The notes under the pieces were generated by a model that saw only the letters and a program-made list of their open reading frames with translations, did not search any database and was not told the DNA's origin. From Cellulomonas biazotea (GTDB lineage: Bacteria > Actinomycetota > Actinomycetes > Actinomycetales > Cellulomonadaceae), in assembly GCF_004306155.1 (NCBI RefSeq), contig NZ_BIMR01000016.1:1-41815 (forward strand): a stretch of 41,815 nt of DNA, in the 5' to 3' direction. Every line of letters starts with the position of its first letter. The first letter of the stretch is position 1. This document shows, one piece after another, positions 1 through 7,159 of the stretch. The translations under genes and the position numbers were made by a program.

Positions 1-55
1 CCCCGACCGCACAGCCGCCTGACGTCACCGGCCCAGACGGCCGGCCGAACGCCGC

Positions 56-1186
56 TCAGCCGACGAGCCGGTAGAACCGGAAGAAGTCGTTCTCGACGTC
101 CAGCACCTCGACGCCGGAGAAGCCCGCGTCCTGCGCGTACCCGGCGAGCACGTCGGGACGCATGACGGTGCCGGTGCCGACGCTGCCCTCCTGCGACATG
201 CCGTCGGGCAGGCAGACGCCGAGCGAGTACCCGTAGAAGAGCCGCTCGACGTGCCCGGCGGGCGCGGTGAACCGCTCCTGGGTGCGCTCGTCCATGACGA
301 GGACGAAACCGTCGTCGTGCACCATCGCGCGGGCCGCGCGCAGCACGCCGACGGGGTCGGGCATGTCGTGCACGCACTCGAAGGCGGTCACGACGTCGAA
401 CGCGCCGACGGCACCGGCGGCGTCGCCCCCGCGGAACGACACCCGGTCGGCGAGCCCGTGCGCGGCGGCGTTCCGTGTGGCCGCGGCGACGGACGGCTCG
501 TCGACGTCGAGCCCGACGACGGTCGCGCCGGGGAACGCCCGGGCGATCGCGATGCTCGACCAGCCCTCCCCGCACCCGACGTCCGCGACGCGCGCGCCGC
601 GGCTCAGGTGGGCGTGCAGCTCGGGGATCGCCGGGACGACCTCCTCGACGAACGACCCGAGGAAGAACGGCCGGTTGACCGCAGCCTGCGACTCGCGCGC
701 GTCGGCACCGAGCGCCGCCCACGGGACGCCGCCGCCGGTGCGGTAGGCGTCGAGCAGGTGGTCGACGGCGCGCAGGCTCGCGACCTGCATCCGCGCGAGG
801 GGCCCGAGGAACAGCTCGGAGTCGTGGTCGGTGAGGACCTCGGCGGCGCCGGGCGTCAGCGCGTAGCGACGCTCGTGCGCGGCGGCCCGGTCGTCGTCGA
901 CGGTGACGAAGCCCGCGACCGCCTGGTGCTCGAGCCACTCGCGGGCGTACCGCTCGTGCGTCCCGGTGGCGCGCGCGAGGTCGACGGACGTCGTCGGGCC
1001 GTCCTGCGCGAGCGTCCGGTACCAGCCGAGCCGGTCGCCGGCGTGCACGGCGAGGACCTCCTGGGCGCCGAGCAGCATCGCGACCATGCGGGTCGCGACG
1101 TCGTCGGGCGTCGGCCCGACGGGCTGGAACAGGTCGGACGACGGTGCCGCGGCGGGGGCGGTCGTGGCGTCGGCGAGATCGGGCAT
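56..1186 (-). CDS. Class I SAM-dependent methyltransferase with N-terminal winged-helix region
   Basis: 376 aa. Residues about 20-110 look like a winged-helix/dimerisation region, and a Rossmann methyltransferase domain follows, with glycine motif DVGCGEGWS near residues 202-210 and acidic loop LDVDE that would bind SAM ribose. This domain order is typical of actinobacterial methyltransferases of the Rv2258c/O-methyltransferase type; the substrate cannot be told. The ATG at 1186 was chosen because a GAGGAG Shine-Dalgarno lies just upstream, although the frame stays open to 1603. It is monocistronic, downstream of a hairpin that ends the HNH gene. Methyltransferase call strong, substrate unknown. 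Confidence 0.88.
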   Translation of the reverse strand: MPDLADATTAPAAAPSSDLFQPVGPTPDDVATRMVAMLLGAQEVLAVHAGDRLGWYRTLAQDGPTTSVDLARATGTHERYAREWLEHQAVAGFVTVDDDRAAAHERRYALTPGAAEVLTDHDSELFLGPLARMQVASLRAVDHLLDAYRTGGGVPWAALGADARESQAAVNRPFFLGSFVEEVVPAIPELHAHLSRGARVADVGCGEGWSSIAIARAFPGATVVGLDVDEPSVAAATRNAAAHGLADRVSFRGGDAAGAVGAFDVVTAFECVHDMPDPVGVLRAARAMVHDDGFVLVMDERTQERFTAPAGHVERLFYGYSLGVCLPDGMSQEGSVGTGTVMRPDVLAGYAQDAGFSGVEVLDVENDFFRFYRLVG

Positions 1187-1294
1187 GGTGCGCTCCTCGT
1201 GCTCGGCCGGTCCGGGGACGGACCGGGACGAACCCACCTGACCGCCCCATGGTCGCAGGACGTCACGCCGCCGGGAACGGCACCGGCGACGACA

Positions 1295-1328
1295 CCGGGT
1301 GGACCGCCCCGACGGACGGTCCACCCGG
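1295..1328 (-). terminator. Hairpin after HNH gene
   Basis: A 12-bp perfect inverted repeat (arms 1295-1306 and 1317-1328, 10-nt loop) begins immediately after the HNH stop codon. There is no T-tract, as is common for hairpin terminators in GC-rich actinobacteria. Confidence 0.6.
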
Positions 1329-1329
1329 T

Positions 1330-1782
1330 TCACGCGTGCAGGAGCTCGGCGAACGACGGCACGCGCGGCGCGTACCGCAGCCGCATCCCCGCCTCCTGCG
1401 GCGTGCGGTCCCGCTTGAGGTTGTTGCAGCGGCCGCACGACGCGACGGTGTTGAGCCACGTGTTCGCGTCGGCGGTCCGCGACCGCGGCAGCACGTGGTC
1501 GACGGTGCCCGCGTCGCGCGCACCGCAGTACGCGCAGACGTGCCGGTCGCGGCGCAGGACGCCGGCACGCGACCACGGCGGCGTGCCGCTGCGGTGCCGC
1601 CACCGCATCTGCACGTACCGCACGAGGCGCAGGACCGCGGGCAGCGGGTACGGCCCGTACCGCTTGCCCGCCACCGCCTCCTCGACGACCGCGACCCGGC
1701 GGTGCAGCATCTGCGCGGCGTGCTGCAGGCTGACCCGGTGCAGGGGCTCGTAGCCTGCGTTGAGGACCAGGACCCCGGACAC
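1330..1782 (-). CDS. HNH endonuclease
   Basis: 150 aa. The HNH zinc/beta-beta-alpha fold is visible as CAYC (Cys83, Cys86), the DH pair at residues 95-96, an asparagine-rich helix (ANTWLN) and CGRC (Cys116, Cys119). The N-terminus (LVLNAGYEPL) is typical of the small stand-alone HNH proteins found in most actinobacterial chromosomes; their biological role is unclear and no restriction or phage partner is present. A GTG also exists at 1791, but it directly abuts the AAGGAGG Shine-Dalgarno. The GTG at 1782 has a 7-nt spacing and is preferred. It lies 81 bp downstream of the 76-aa gene and may be cotranscribed with it. Confidence 0.9.
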   Translation of the reverse strand: MSGVLVLNAGYEPLHRVSLQHAAQMLHRRVAVVEEAVAGKRYGPYPLPAVLRLVRYVQMRWRHRSGTPPWSRAGVLRRDRHVCAYCGARDAGTVDHVLPRSRTADANTWLNTVASCGRCNNLKRDRTPQEAGMRLRYAPRVPSFAELLHA

Positions 1783-1863
1783 CGGGCTCACCTCCTTCTT
1801 CTCTCGTGTCTGCGTGCGGTCCCGTCCGGGTGCGGACGGGCTGCTCGGGCTACGCGGTGCGGG

Positions 1864-2094
1864 TTACTCGGTGACCTCGACGACGGTCGCCCAGTCGGCG
1901 TGCGCGTCGCACCAGATGCGGTCGCCGACGGTCGCGAGCGCGTCGCGGACGGCGTGCGGCTCGCACGTGATCCGGACGCGGCGCAGCGGGTTGCGGGCGG
2001 TCCGGCGGGCGATGCGCCGGCGGGCCGCCTCCGCCTCGCGGTCGGAGATCGCCGGTCGGGTGGTGACGAGGGACTGGTGGACGAGGCGGACCAT
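1864..2094 (-). CDS. Small basic protein of unknown function upstream of HNH gene
   Basis: 76 aa, ATG at 2094 preceded by AAGGAG at good spacing; ends in TAA. The middle is arginine-rich (EAEAARRRIARRTARNPLRR) and the end is acidic/aromatic (IWCDAHADWATVVEV), with two cysteines. I recognise no domain. The strong ribosome site and position just upstream of the HNH gene suggest a real gene, possibly in one transcript with the tRNA-like element at 2210-2274 in its leader. Function unknown. Confidence 0.7.
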   Translation of the reverse strand: MVRLVHQSLVTTRPAISDREAEAARRRIARRTARNPLRRVRITCEPHAVRDALATVGDRIWCDAHADWATVVEVTE

Positions 2095-2209
2095 GGCGGT
2101 CTCCTTCCTGGGTGGTGGCCGGACCGTGGGTCGGGCGGGTCTGCGTGGTCGGGGCGGCGGGACGGAGTGGTCCCGGCGGTCGGGGATGTCGTGACCGAGG
2201 TGCTCTGGG

Positions 2210-2274
2210 TCGGGGACAGAGGAGTCGAACCTCTCCGGTCGGGCCGTGCGGCCCGGCGGGCTCCTGCGCCCCCG
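2210..2274 (-). other. tRNA-like acceptor/T-arm element
   Basis: Read on the minus strand, CGGGGGC (2268-2274) pairs with GTCCCCG (2211-2217) to give a 7-bp acceptor-like stem with one G.U. It is followed by unpaired A and CCC. Inside it is a perfect 5-bp T-arm, AGAGG/CCTCT, closing a 7-nt TTCGACT loop (2218-2234). The acceptor resembles tRNA-Pro. The remaining 33 nt form a 6-bp hairpin with a 4-nt loop (about 2240-2256) and cannot make a D-arm or a 7-nt anticodon loop. It is therefore not a normal tRNA: either a tRNA-derived relic or a tRNA-mimicking RNA. It lies about 115 nt upstream of the 76-aa gene on the same strand. Confidence 0.55.
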
Positions 2275-2313
2275 TGGCGTCCGCGGCGCAACGGCTCGTG
2301 GGCAGGACGGCGA

Positions 2314-2344
2314 AGGGCCGCTCACCGGTGACGGGAGCGGCCCT
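2314..2344. terminator. Strong intergenic hairpin
   Basis: A 10-bp perfect inverted repeat (2314-2323 with 2335-2344, 11-nt loop), between the possible 48-aa ORF and the tRNA-like element. It is probably a terminator or attenuator for minus-strand transcription coming from 2514; no T-tract. Confidence 0.5.
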
Positions 2345-2367
2345 CGGGACCTGCGGCGTGCGTCAGG

Positions 2368-2514
2368 TCAGGAGGGCACGGCTTCCGTGCACCACCGGCG
2401 GCACGAGACGTCGTCGACGAGGCCGTCGACGGGGCGCTGACCGCGGAGGATCGGGGACGGGCGCACGGCGACGTGGCGGTCGCCCTGCCGGCCGTCCGGC
2501 GTGATGCTCGTCAA
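2368..2514 (-). CDS. Possible 48-aa small protein (TTG start)
   Basis: A 48-aa frame with a TTG start at 2514, a good Shine-Dalgarno (AGGAGG, 5-nt spacing) and a TGA stop 23 nt before the hairpin at 2314-2344. The product is polar and ends in SCRRWCTEAVPS with a C-x3-C pair. No family is recognised. Evidence is only the ribosome site, the frame and the placement before a hairpin; it could equally be non-coding. Confidence 0.33.
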   Translation of the reverse strand: MTSITPDGRQGDRHVAVRPSPILRGQRPVDGLVDDVSCRRWCTEAVPS

Positions 2515-2646
2515 GGTCCCCTCCTCCCGGCGCGTGCCCTCGTGGTCCCGACGACGTCGGGTGTCGCCGCTGCGGCGCCCCCGTACTGTGCCGCGGGCAC
2601 CGTCGCCCTGGCCAGCACTTTTCCGCCGCAGGACCGCCGGTGAGGC

Positions 2647-3489
2647 CTACGCGCGCGTCGCCCAGAACGCGACCGCGCCCGCGGCGGCGACGTTGAGCGA
2701 GTCCACCTCACCGGCCATGGGGATCCGCACGACGAGGTCGGACGCGGCGACGGTCGCGGGCTTGAGCCCGTGCCCTTCCGCGCCGAGGACGAGCGCGAGG
2801 CGCTCCGGCGGGTCGGCGACGAGCTCGTCGAGCGTGATCGCGTCGTCGGCGAGCGCGAGCGACGCGGTGACGAACCCGTGGTCGCGCAGTAGGTCGATGC
2901 CGTCGGGCCAGGGGTCGATGCGGGTCCACGGCACCTGGAAGACGGTGCCCATCGAGACGCGGACGGACCTCCGGTAGAGGGGGTCGGCGCAGCGCGGCGT
3001 GACGAGCACCGCGTCGACGCCCAGCGCGGCGGCGGACCGGAACGCGGCGCCGACGTTGGTGTGGTCGACGACGTCCTCGAGCACCGCGACGCGGCGCGCC
3101 CCGGCTCCCCCGCGGGCGCCCGCGAGCACGGCGGCGACCGACGGCAGCGGCGGCCGGTGCATCGCGGCGAGCGCACCCCGGTGCACGTGGAAACCCGTGA
3201 TGGCCTCCAGGACGGGCTCGTCGGCGACGAGGACGGGCACGCTCGTCCCGTCGTCGGGCTGCGCGGCCAGCATGCGCTCCAGGTCAGGCACCCAGCGGGG
3301 GGCCAGCAGGACGGACCGGGGCCGGTGCCCGGCGCGCAGGGCGCGCTCCAGCACGGTCGACGACTCCGCGATGTACAGACCCTTGGCGGGCTCGTGCCGG
3401 GAGCGCAGCGCGACGTCGGTCAGCGAGACGTAGTCGGCGAGGCGGGGGTCGGCGGGGTCGGTGACGGGCTGCAGGTCCGGGCGGGGCAC
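2647..3489 (-). CDS. TrmH/SpoU family RNA 2'-O-methyltransferase
   Basis: 280 aa. An N-terminal RNA-binding region of about 110 residues is followed by a SPOUT knot domain. The three family motifs are clear: NVGAAFRSA (motif 1, catalytic Arg), LGAEGHGL (motif 2) and IPMAGEVDSLNVAAA (motif 3). It transfers a methyl group from SAM to a ribose 2'-OH in tRNA or rRNA; the exact target cannot be assigned. The GTG at 3489 has GGGAGG upstream at 8-nt spacing. Single gene, ending in TAG. Confidence 0.92.
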   Translation of the reverse strand: MPRPDLQPVTDPADPRLADYVSLTDVALRSRHEPAKGLYIAESSTVLERALRAGHRPRSVLLAPRWVPDLERMLAAQPDDGTSVPVLVADEPVLEAITGFHVHRGALAAMHRPPLPSVAAVLAGARGGAGARRVAVLEDVVDHTNVGAAFRSAAALGVDAVLVTPRCADPLYRRSVRVSMGTVFQVPWTRIDPWPDGIDLLRDHGFVTASLALADDAITLDELVADPPERLALVLGAEGHGLKPATVAASDLVVRIPMAGEVDSLNVAAAGAVAFWATRA

Positions 3490-3534
3490 CCGCCCATCCT
3501 CCCAGCCACGAGCGTGCCGCCCGACGGACGCCGG

Positions 3535-4095
3535 TCAGAGCCGGCGGATCGGCACCCGGCCCCAGAGCGTCGTGGGACGCGGTCGCGCGGGCACCGCCCC
3601 GGCGGCGAAGGTCCGGCTCAGGACGGCCGCGAGCTGCTTCGCGGCGGCGAGCAGGTGCACGGTCGCGTCCGGCTCGTCCGACCACGACGACGGCTGGGCG
3701 AGCACCCGGGCTGCGGCGGCCGCGTCCTGCTGCAGGGCCAGGGCGTGGGACTCGGTGAGCAGCGCGGCGTGCCCGGCGTGCGACCGCAGCCCGAGCAGGT
3801 CACGGGCGGCGCGCGGCGTCGTCGGCGCGACGGGGTGCCGGTCGGCGCCCGTGAGGACGGCGGCGACGAGCCCGGCGGTCGCGTAGGTGGACTGCGGGAA
3901 CGCGTAGCAGGCGTACGGCTGGCCGTCGGCGGCGGCGCGCAGCTCGCGACGCAGGTGCGCGACCACACCGTCGACGTCGACCGACCCGGGCACGAGCGCG
4001 AGCGTCGCGTCGACGTCGGCGTGCCGCAGCGTCAGCCGCTCGAGGAAGTCGAGCGCCGGGTGGGCGTCGAACGGTCCGGGGCCCCACGCGGGCAT
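3535..4095 (-). CDS. DUF4259 domain-containing protein
   Basis: 186 aa. It begins with WGPGPFDAHPALDFLERL, the WGxGxF...D/E...F signature of DUF4259, followed by alanine-rich helices. No signal peptide or membrane segment; likely cytoplasmic. Function of the family is not established. The ATG at 4095 has GAGGAGGAGG a few bases upstream. The frame is open further upstream, but the DUF starts exactly at this ATG. It lies 45 bp upstream of the SpoU gene on the same strand and could be cotranscribed with it. Confidence 0.8.
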   Translation of the reverse strand: MPAWGPGPFDAHPALDFLERLTLRHADVDATLALVPGSVDVDGVVAHLRRELRAAADGQPYACYAFPQSTYATAGLVAAVLTGADRHPVAPTTPRAARDLLGLRSHAGHAALLTESHALALQQDAAAAARVLAQPSSWSDEPDATVHLLAAAKQLAAVLSRTFAAGAVPARPRPTTLWGRVPIRRL

Positions 4096-4311
4096 GCGCG
4101 CCTCCTCCTCGTCCTGTCGGTGTCGGGAGCCGGGTGCGGCGCGCACGGGACGGCGGCCGCAGACGGCGTCGTCCCCCTGGGCAGCGTGCCGCACCCACCC
4201 CGGCGGTGCCCAGCGCTTTGCGGCCCGGTCCCCCGCCCGGACGCCTCGGACGCCCACGCAGGCGGCCGGGCAGGCGCGAGTCTCGCGTCGAGGGCAGCGG
4301 TCCCGTCGCGG

Positions 4312-4358
4312 CGTGGTCGGCGTGTCGTCGCCTCGCGACGTGGTCGGCGTGTCGTCGC
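4312..4358. repeat. 27-bp-period tandem repeat
   Basis: The 20-bp string cgtggtcggcgtgtcgtcgc occurs at 4312-4331 and again, identically, at 4339-4358; a degenerate third start (cgtggtcagcg) is at about 4364. It sits just past the 3' end of the xylanase gene and upstream of the DUF4259 gene. The rest of the 284-bp gap shows nothing I can name. Confidence 0.75.
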
Positions 4359-4379
4359 GACGCCGTGGTCAGCGAGCCG

Positions 4380-5753
4380 TCATGACGTCGACGGCGCGTG
4401 CGCGAGCCGCACGTCGAGCACGTCGCCGGTCGCCGCGAGCGCGAATGTCGCCGACGCCCCGCCTGCGGTCACGACGTAGTCCCCGAGGAACCCGTGCACG
4501 GGCACGGCCCCGTCGTCGTCCGTGACGAGCGTCGTCGGCGCGTGCCACCACTGGTCGCGCACGAGCGACCGCAGCGCGTCGTACGCGGGCTTGGGCGTCC
4601 CGTCGACCCGCACGAGACCCGCGGGGGCGCCGAGCCACGCGCCCTCGTCCGCGATCCCCCAGTACGTGGTGGACGCGACGGCCGGGTGCGACACGAGGGT
4701 CCGGTAGTGCCGCACGAGCTCGTCGGCCTGCCGCGCCTCGCCCTCGGCCGTGGACGGCCACGAGTCGACCTGGTGGTCGTTGAGGTCCTCGATGTGCGCC
4801 GGCATGAGGTCGCCCGAGACGAGGGTCGTCTCGGTGAGGTGCAGCGGCAGGCCGAAGCGTGCGAACCGGTCGAGGATCGCCAGCGTCTTCTCCTCGCCCC
4901 AGTAGCCCTGGTGCATGTGGCTCTGCAGCCCGAGGGCGTCGACCTGGATGCCGGCCTCGAGCACGCCCTCGATCAGGCACTCGTACGCGGTGGACATGTC
5001 GAAGTCGTTGAGCAGCAGCGTCGCCCCCGGGTTCGCGGCCCGGGCGGTCTCGAAGGCGAGCCGGACGGTCGCGATCCGCCCGCGGTCCCACGCGAGGCGC
5101 GTCAGCCCGTTCGGCTCCTTGTCGAAGACCGGCATGATGACGACCTCGTTGATCGCGTCCCACGTGTCGACGACGCCCGCGAAGTCGGTGACGTCGCGCG
5201 TGACGCGGTCGCGGACGGCGGTCTCGACCTCGTCGACGGGCAGGTCGGTGAGCCAGTCCGGCGCGACCGTGTGCCAGGCGAGCGGGTGCCCCTTGACCTC
5301 GACACCCCGCTCGGCGAACCACCGCGCGGCCCGCAGCAGGCGAGCCGTGTCGGGGCGGCCACGCTCGGGCTCGAACCGCCCCCAGTAGAACGGCAGCGTG
5401 ACGGTGTTGAAGACGTCGAGCCACAGGTCGGCGAGCGCCGGGGCGGACGCGTCGCTCGCCCCGCCGAACACCGGCGGCGTGCTGTCGATCTCCCCGTTGG
5501 CGAGGCCGATGAGGTCGAAGCCGATGCAGCCGAACCGGAACGCGTGCCGCGTCTGCTCGACGACGACCTCCTGCCGGCGCAGTGGCGTGCCGTCGGCGGT
5601 GCGGACGACGAGGCGGACGTCGGCGGTGCGGTGCGCGAGCGCGGGGTCCGTCATGGGCCGCGCGGGTGTCACGGCACCGGCCGTCACGACGGTGCGGGCG
5701 GTGCTGGCCGTGCGGGCGGTGCTGGCTGTGCGGGCGTGCGGGGACAGCGGCAT
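4380..5753 (-). CDS. GH10 endo-1,4-beta-xylanase without signal peptide
   Basis: 457 aa. The GH10 barrel spans about residues 95-400: GHPLAWH at 155-161, acid/base Glu203 in DAINEV, nucleophile Glu308 in LTET. It should cleave internal beta-1,4-xylosidic bonds. An N-terminal beta-rich segment (about 43-90) precedes the barrel and a short tail follows it. There is no signal peptide: the N-terminus is Ala/Thr/Arg repeats, so the enzyme is probably cytoplasmic and acts on imported xylo-oligosaccharides. The ATG at 5753 has GAAGGA 10 nt upstream; an ATG at 5654 lacks a ribosome site. The LacI-type palindrome lies 41 bp upstream. No xylosidase or xylan-specific regulator is in view. Confidence 0.9.
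   Translation of the reverse strand: MPLSPHARTASTARTASTARTVVTAGAVTPARPMTDPALAHRTADVRLVVRTADGTPLRRQEVVVEQTRHAFRFGCIGFDLIGLANGEIDSTPPVFGGASDASAPALADLWLDVFNTVTLPFYWGRFEPERGRPDTARLLRAARWFAERGVEVKGHPLAWHTVAPDWLTDLPVDEVETAVRDRVTRDVTDFAGVVDTWDAINEVVIMPVFDKEPNGLTRLAWDRGRIATVRLAFETARAANPGATLLLNDFDMSTAYECLIEGVLEAGIQVDALGLQSHMHQGYWGEEKTLAILDRFARFGLPLHLTETTLVSGDLMPAHIEDLNDHQVDSWPSTAEGEARQADELVRHYRTLVSHPAVASTTYWGIADEGAWLGAPAGLVRVDGTPKPAYDALRSLVRDQWWHAPTTLVTDDDGAVPVHGFLGDYVVTAGGASATFALAATGDVLDVRLAHAPSTS
5692..5736 (-). repeat. 18-bp in-frame repeats in xylanase N-terminus
   Basis: Two 18-bp units (5692-5709 and 5710-5727, one mismatch) and half of a third (5728-5736) encode repeated TARTAS-like hexapeptides. 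Because the unit is a multiple of three, copy changes would keep the reading frame. Confidence 0.75.
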
Positions 5754-5794
5754 GGCGCGTGGGTCCTTCGGTCGTCGTCGACCGGGCGGCCCGC

Positions 5795-5822
5795 CCGGGT
5801 TCGATAACGTTATCGAACCCGG
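5795..5822. promoter_or_regulatory. 28-bp perfect palindrome, candidate LacI-family operator
   Basis: Fourteen-base arms meet with no spacer at the central CG; the core is TTCGATAACGTTATCGAA. A central CG in an even palindrome is typical of LacI-family operators, which often control carbohydrate genes in actinobacteria. It ends 41 bp upstream of the xylanase ATG. The TAA stop codon of the MFS gene (5810-5812) lies inside it. The regulator is not encoded in the window. Confidence 0.78.
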
Positions 5823-7072
5823 CTTCCGTCCGCGTCCACCACACTCGCGACCTGCGCCGATCGGCGCACCGCGACCCCGCCGCCCCAGGCCGCGAGCGCC
5901 CCGACCACCGCGACGACCGGCACGATGACGAACGCCGTGTGCGCCCCCACCTGGTCCGCGAGCGCCCCGAGCGCGAACGGCGCGACCCCGATGGCGATCC
6001 CGCCCGCGAGCGTCGCCCGTGCCTGCGCGGCGTCGCCCGACCCCGGTGTGGCCGCGAGCAGCAGCGACACCGACAGCGGGTACTGCGCGCCGTACCCGAA
6101 CCCGGCGACGACGAGCCCGGTGAGCGCGACCGCGGGCGTCGTGGCGGTCCACAGCACCGCCCACCCGGCGATCGCGACGAGGAACGCGCCCGTGAGCAGC
6201 AGCGCGGGCCGCACCCGCAGCGACAGGGGCGCGACGACGAAGCGGACCGCCGACATGCCCGCGACGAGCCCGGCGGTGGTCGCGGCGGCGATGCCCGCGC
6301 CCGCACCGGTCCGCTCGATGACGAGCTCGGTCGACCAGTACGTCGTCGCGTTCTCCAGCGAGATCGCGGCGACCAGGGTCGCGAGGAAGCACCACGTCGC
6401 CAGCCCGGCGCGGCGCCGCGGCTGCTCGTCGACCTCGACCTCGGCGACGTCCGGCGTGGGCGTGCCGTCCTGCGGGGCGCGACGCTCGGCGGGCGTCATC
6501 GCCCCGCCGACGGGCTGCCGGCCCAGCAGGGCCGCGGTGAGGACCGCGAGCAGCGCGGTCACGGCCACCGCAGGACGCCACCCGAAGCCCGCCGCGACGC
6601 ACGCTCCGACTGCCAGCGGCCCGAGCAGCCCGATGCTCGACCCGACCCCGTTGGCCTCCGTGACGGCGGCCGACGCCGCGGCGCCGTGGTGCTGCGCGAG
6701 ACCGGGCTGCGCGCCGCTGATCGCGAGGTTCCCCCCGATCGCGAGCACGAACATGCCGAGCAGGCTCTGCGCGAGCGTGCCGGCGGTCAGCAGCACGACG
6801 GTGCCGACGACCACGACCGCGCACGCGAGGACGAGCGTCCACCGGCGACCGCGCGCCCGCACGGCCCGCGGTGTGAGGAACGCGGTGAGGATCGCCCCCG
6901 CCGCCATCGCGGTGCCGTGCAGCCCTGCCTGCGCCCCGGAGATCCCGAGGTCGTCGGCGAGCAGCGGCACGCTCGGGTTGAACGAGTAGAGCAGCCAGCC
7001 CCACACGACGAAGCAGCCGTACAGCGTGACCGTGAAGCGGTCACGCCGTAGCCGCGGGGTGGAGGGGGCCAT
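5810..7072 (-). CDS. MFS transporter (cyanate/sugar-type, 12 TM)
   Basis: 420 aa. Two halves of six hydrophobic segments are separated by a charged loop at about 205-235. Segment 1 (VVWGWLLYSFNPSVPLLADDLG) and the following loop fit the MFS fold; the R-x-x-G-R-R motif after TM2 is present. The substrate is not determinable; closeness to the xylanase suggests a sugar or oligosaccharide but is weak evidence. The start ATG has no Shine-Dalgarno, but a TAGTGT hexamer sits 6 nt upstream, so the mRNA is probably leaderless. The last codons and stop form one arm of the operator palindrome. Confidence 0.85.
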   Translation of the reverse strand: MAPSTPRLRRDRFTVTLYGCFVVWGWLLYSFNPSVPLLADDLGISGAQAGLHGTAMAAGAILTAFLTPRAVRARGRRWTLVLACAVVVVGTVVLLTAGTLAQSLLGMFVLAIGGNLAISGAQPGLAQHHGAAASAAVTEANGVGSSIGLLGPLAVGACVAAGFGWRPAVAVTALLAVLTAALLGRQPVGGAMTPAERRAPQDGTPTPDVAEVEVDEQPRRRAGLATWCFLATLVAAISLENATTYWSTELVIERTGAGAGIAAATTAGLVAGMSAVRFVVAPLSLRVRPALLLTGAFLVAIAGWAVLWTATTPAVALTGLVVAGFGYGAQYPLSVSLLLAATPGSGDAAQARATLAGGIAIGVAPFALGALADQVGAHTAFVIVPVVAVVGALAAWGGGVAVRRSAQVASVVDADGSRVR

Positions 7073-7078
7073 GCGGGC

Positions 7079-7084
7079 ACACTA
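7079..7084 (-). promoter_or_regulatory. -10 element, leaderless start of MFS gene
   Basis: TAGTGT on the minus strand, 6 nt upstream of the ATG at 7072. The gene lacks a ribosome site. Confidence 0.5.
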
Positions 7085-7159
7085 TGCGCCGGTGCCCACG
7101 ACCCCGTCGGCCGGAGGTCCCGCGCCGCCGCCGGGCACCCGGACGGCCGAGCGCCACGC

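Noticed and set aside
56-1603. Longer 515-aa version of the methyltransferase
   Set aside because: The extra N-terminus is Arg-rich, antisense-like and overlaps the HNH coding region; the ATG at 1186 has a strong ribosome site.
1789-1791. GTG at 1791 as start of the HNH gene
   Set aside because: It directly abuts the AAGGAGG ribosome site; the GTG at 1782 has normal spacing.
2210-2274. A functional proline tRNA
   Set aside because: Acceptor and T-arm fit, but there is no 7-nt anticodon loop or D-arm in the 33 nt available, so it cannot be an ordinary decoding tRNA.
4312-4375. CRISPR array
   Set aside because: Only two and a half units, spacers of 7 bp, and no cas genes in the window.
4398-5807. 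Plus-strand open frame antisense to the xylanase
   Set aside because: The minus-strand frame has complete GH10 motifs and a ribosome site; the plus-strand product is compositionally biased and unsupported.
5795-5822. The palindrome as the terminator of the MFS gene
   Set aside because: The arms meet without a loop, the stop codon lies inside it, and there is no T-tract; the symmetry with central CG fits an operator better, though a secondary termination effect is not excluded.
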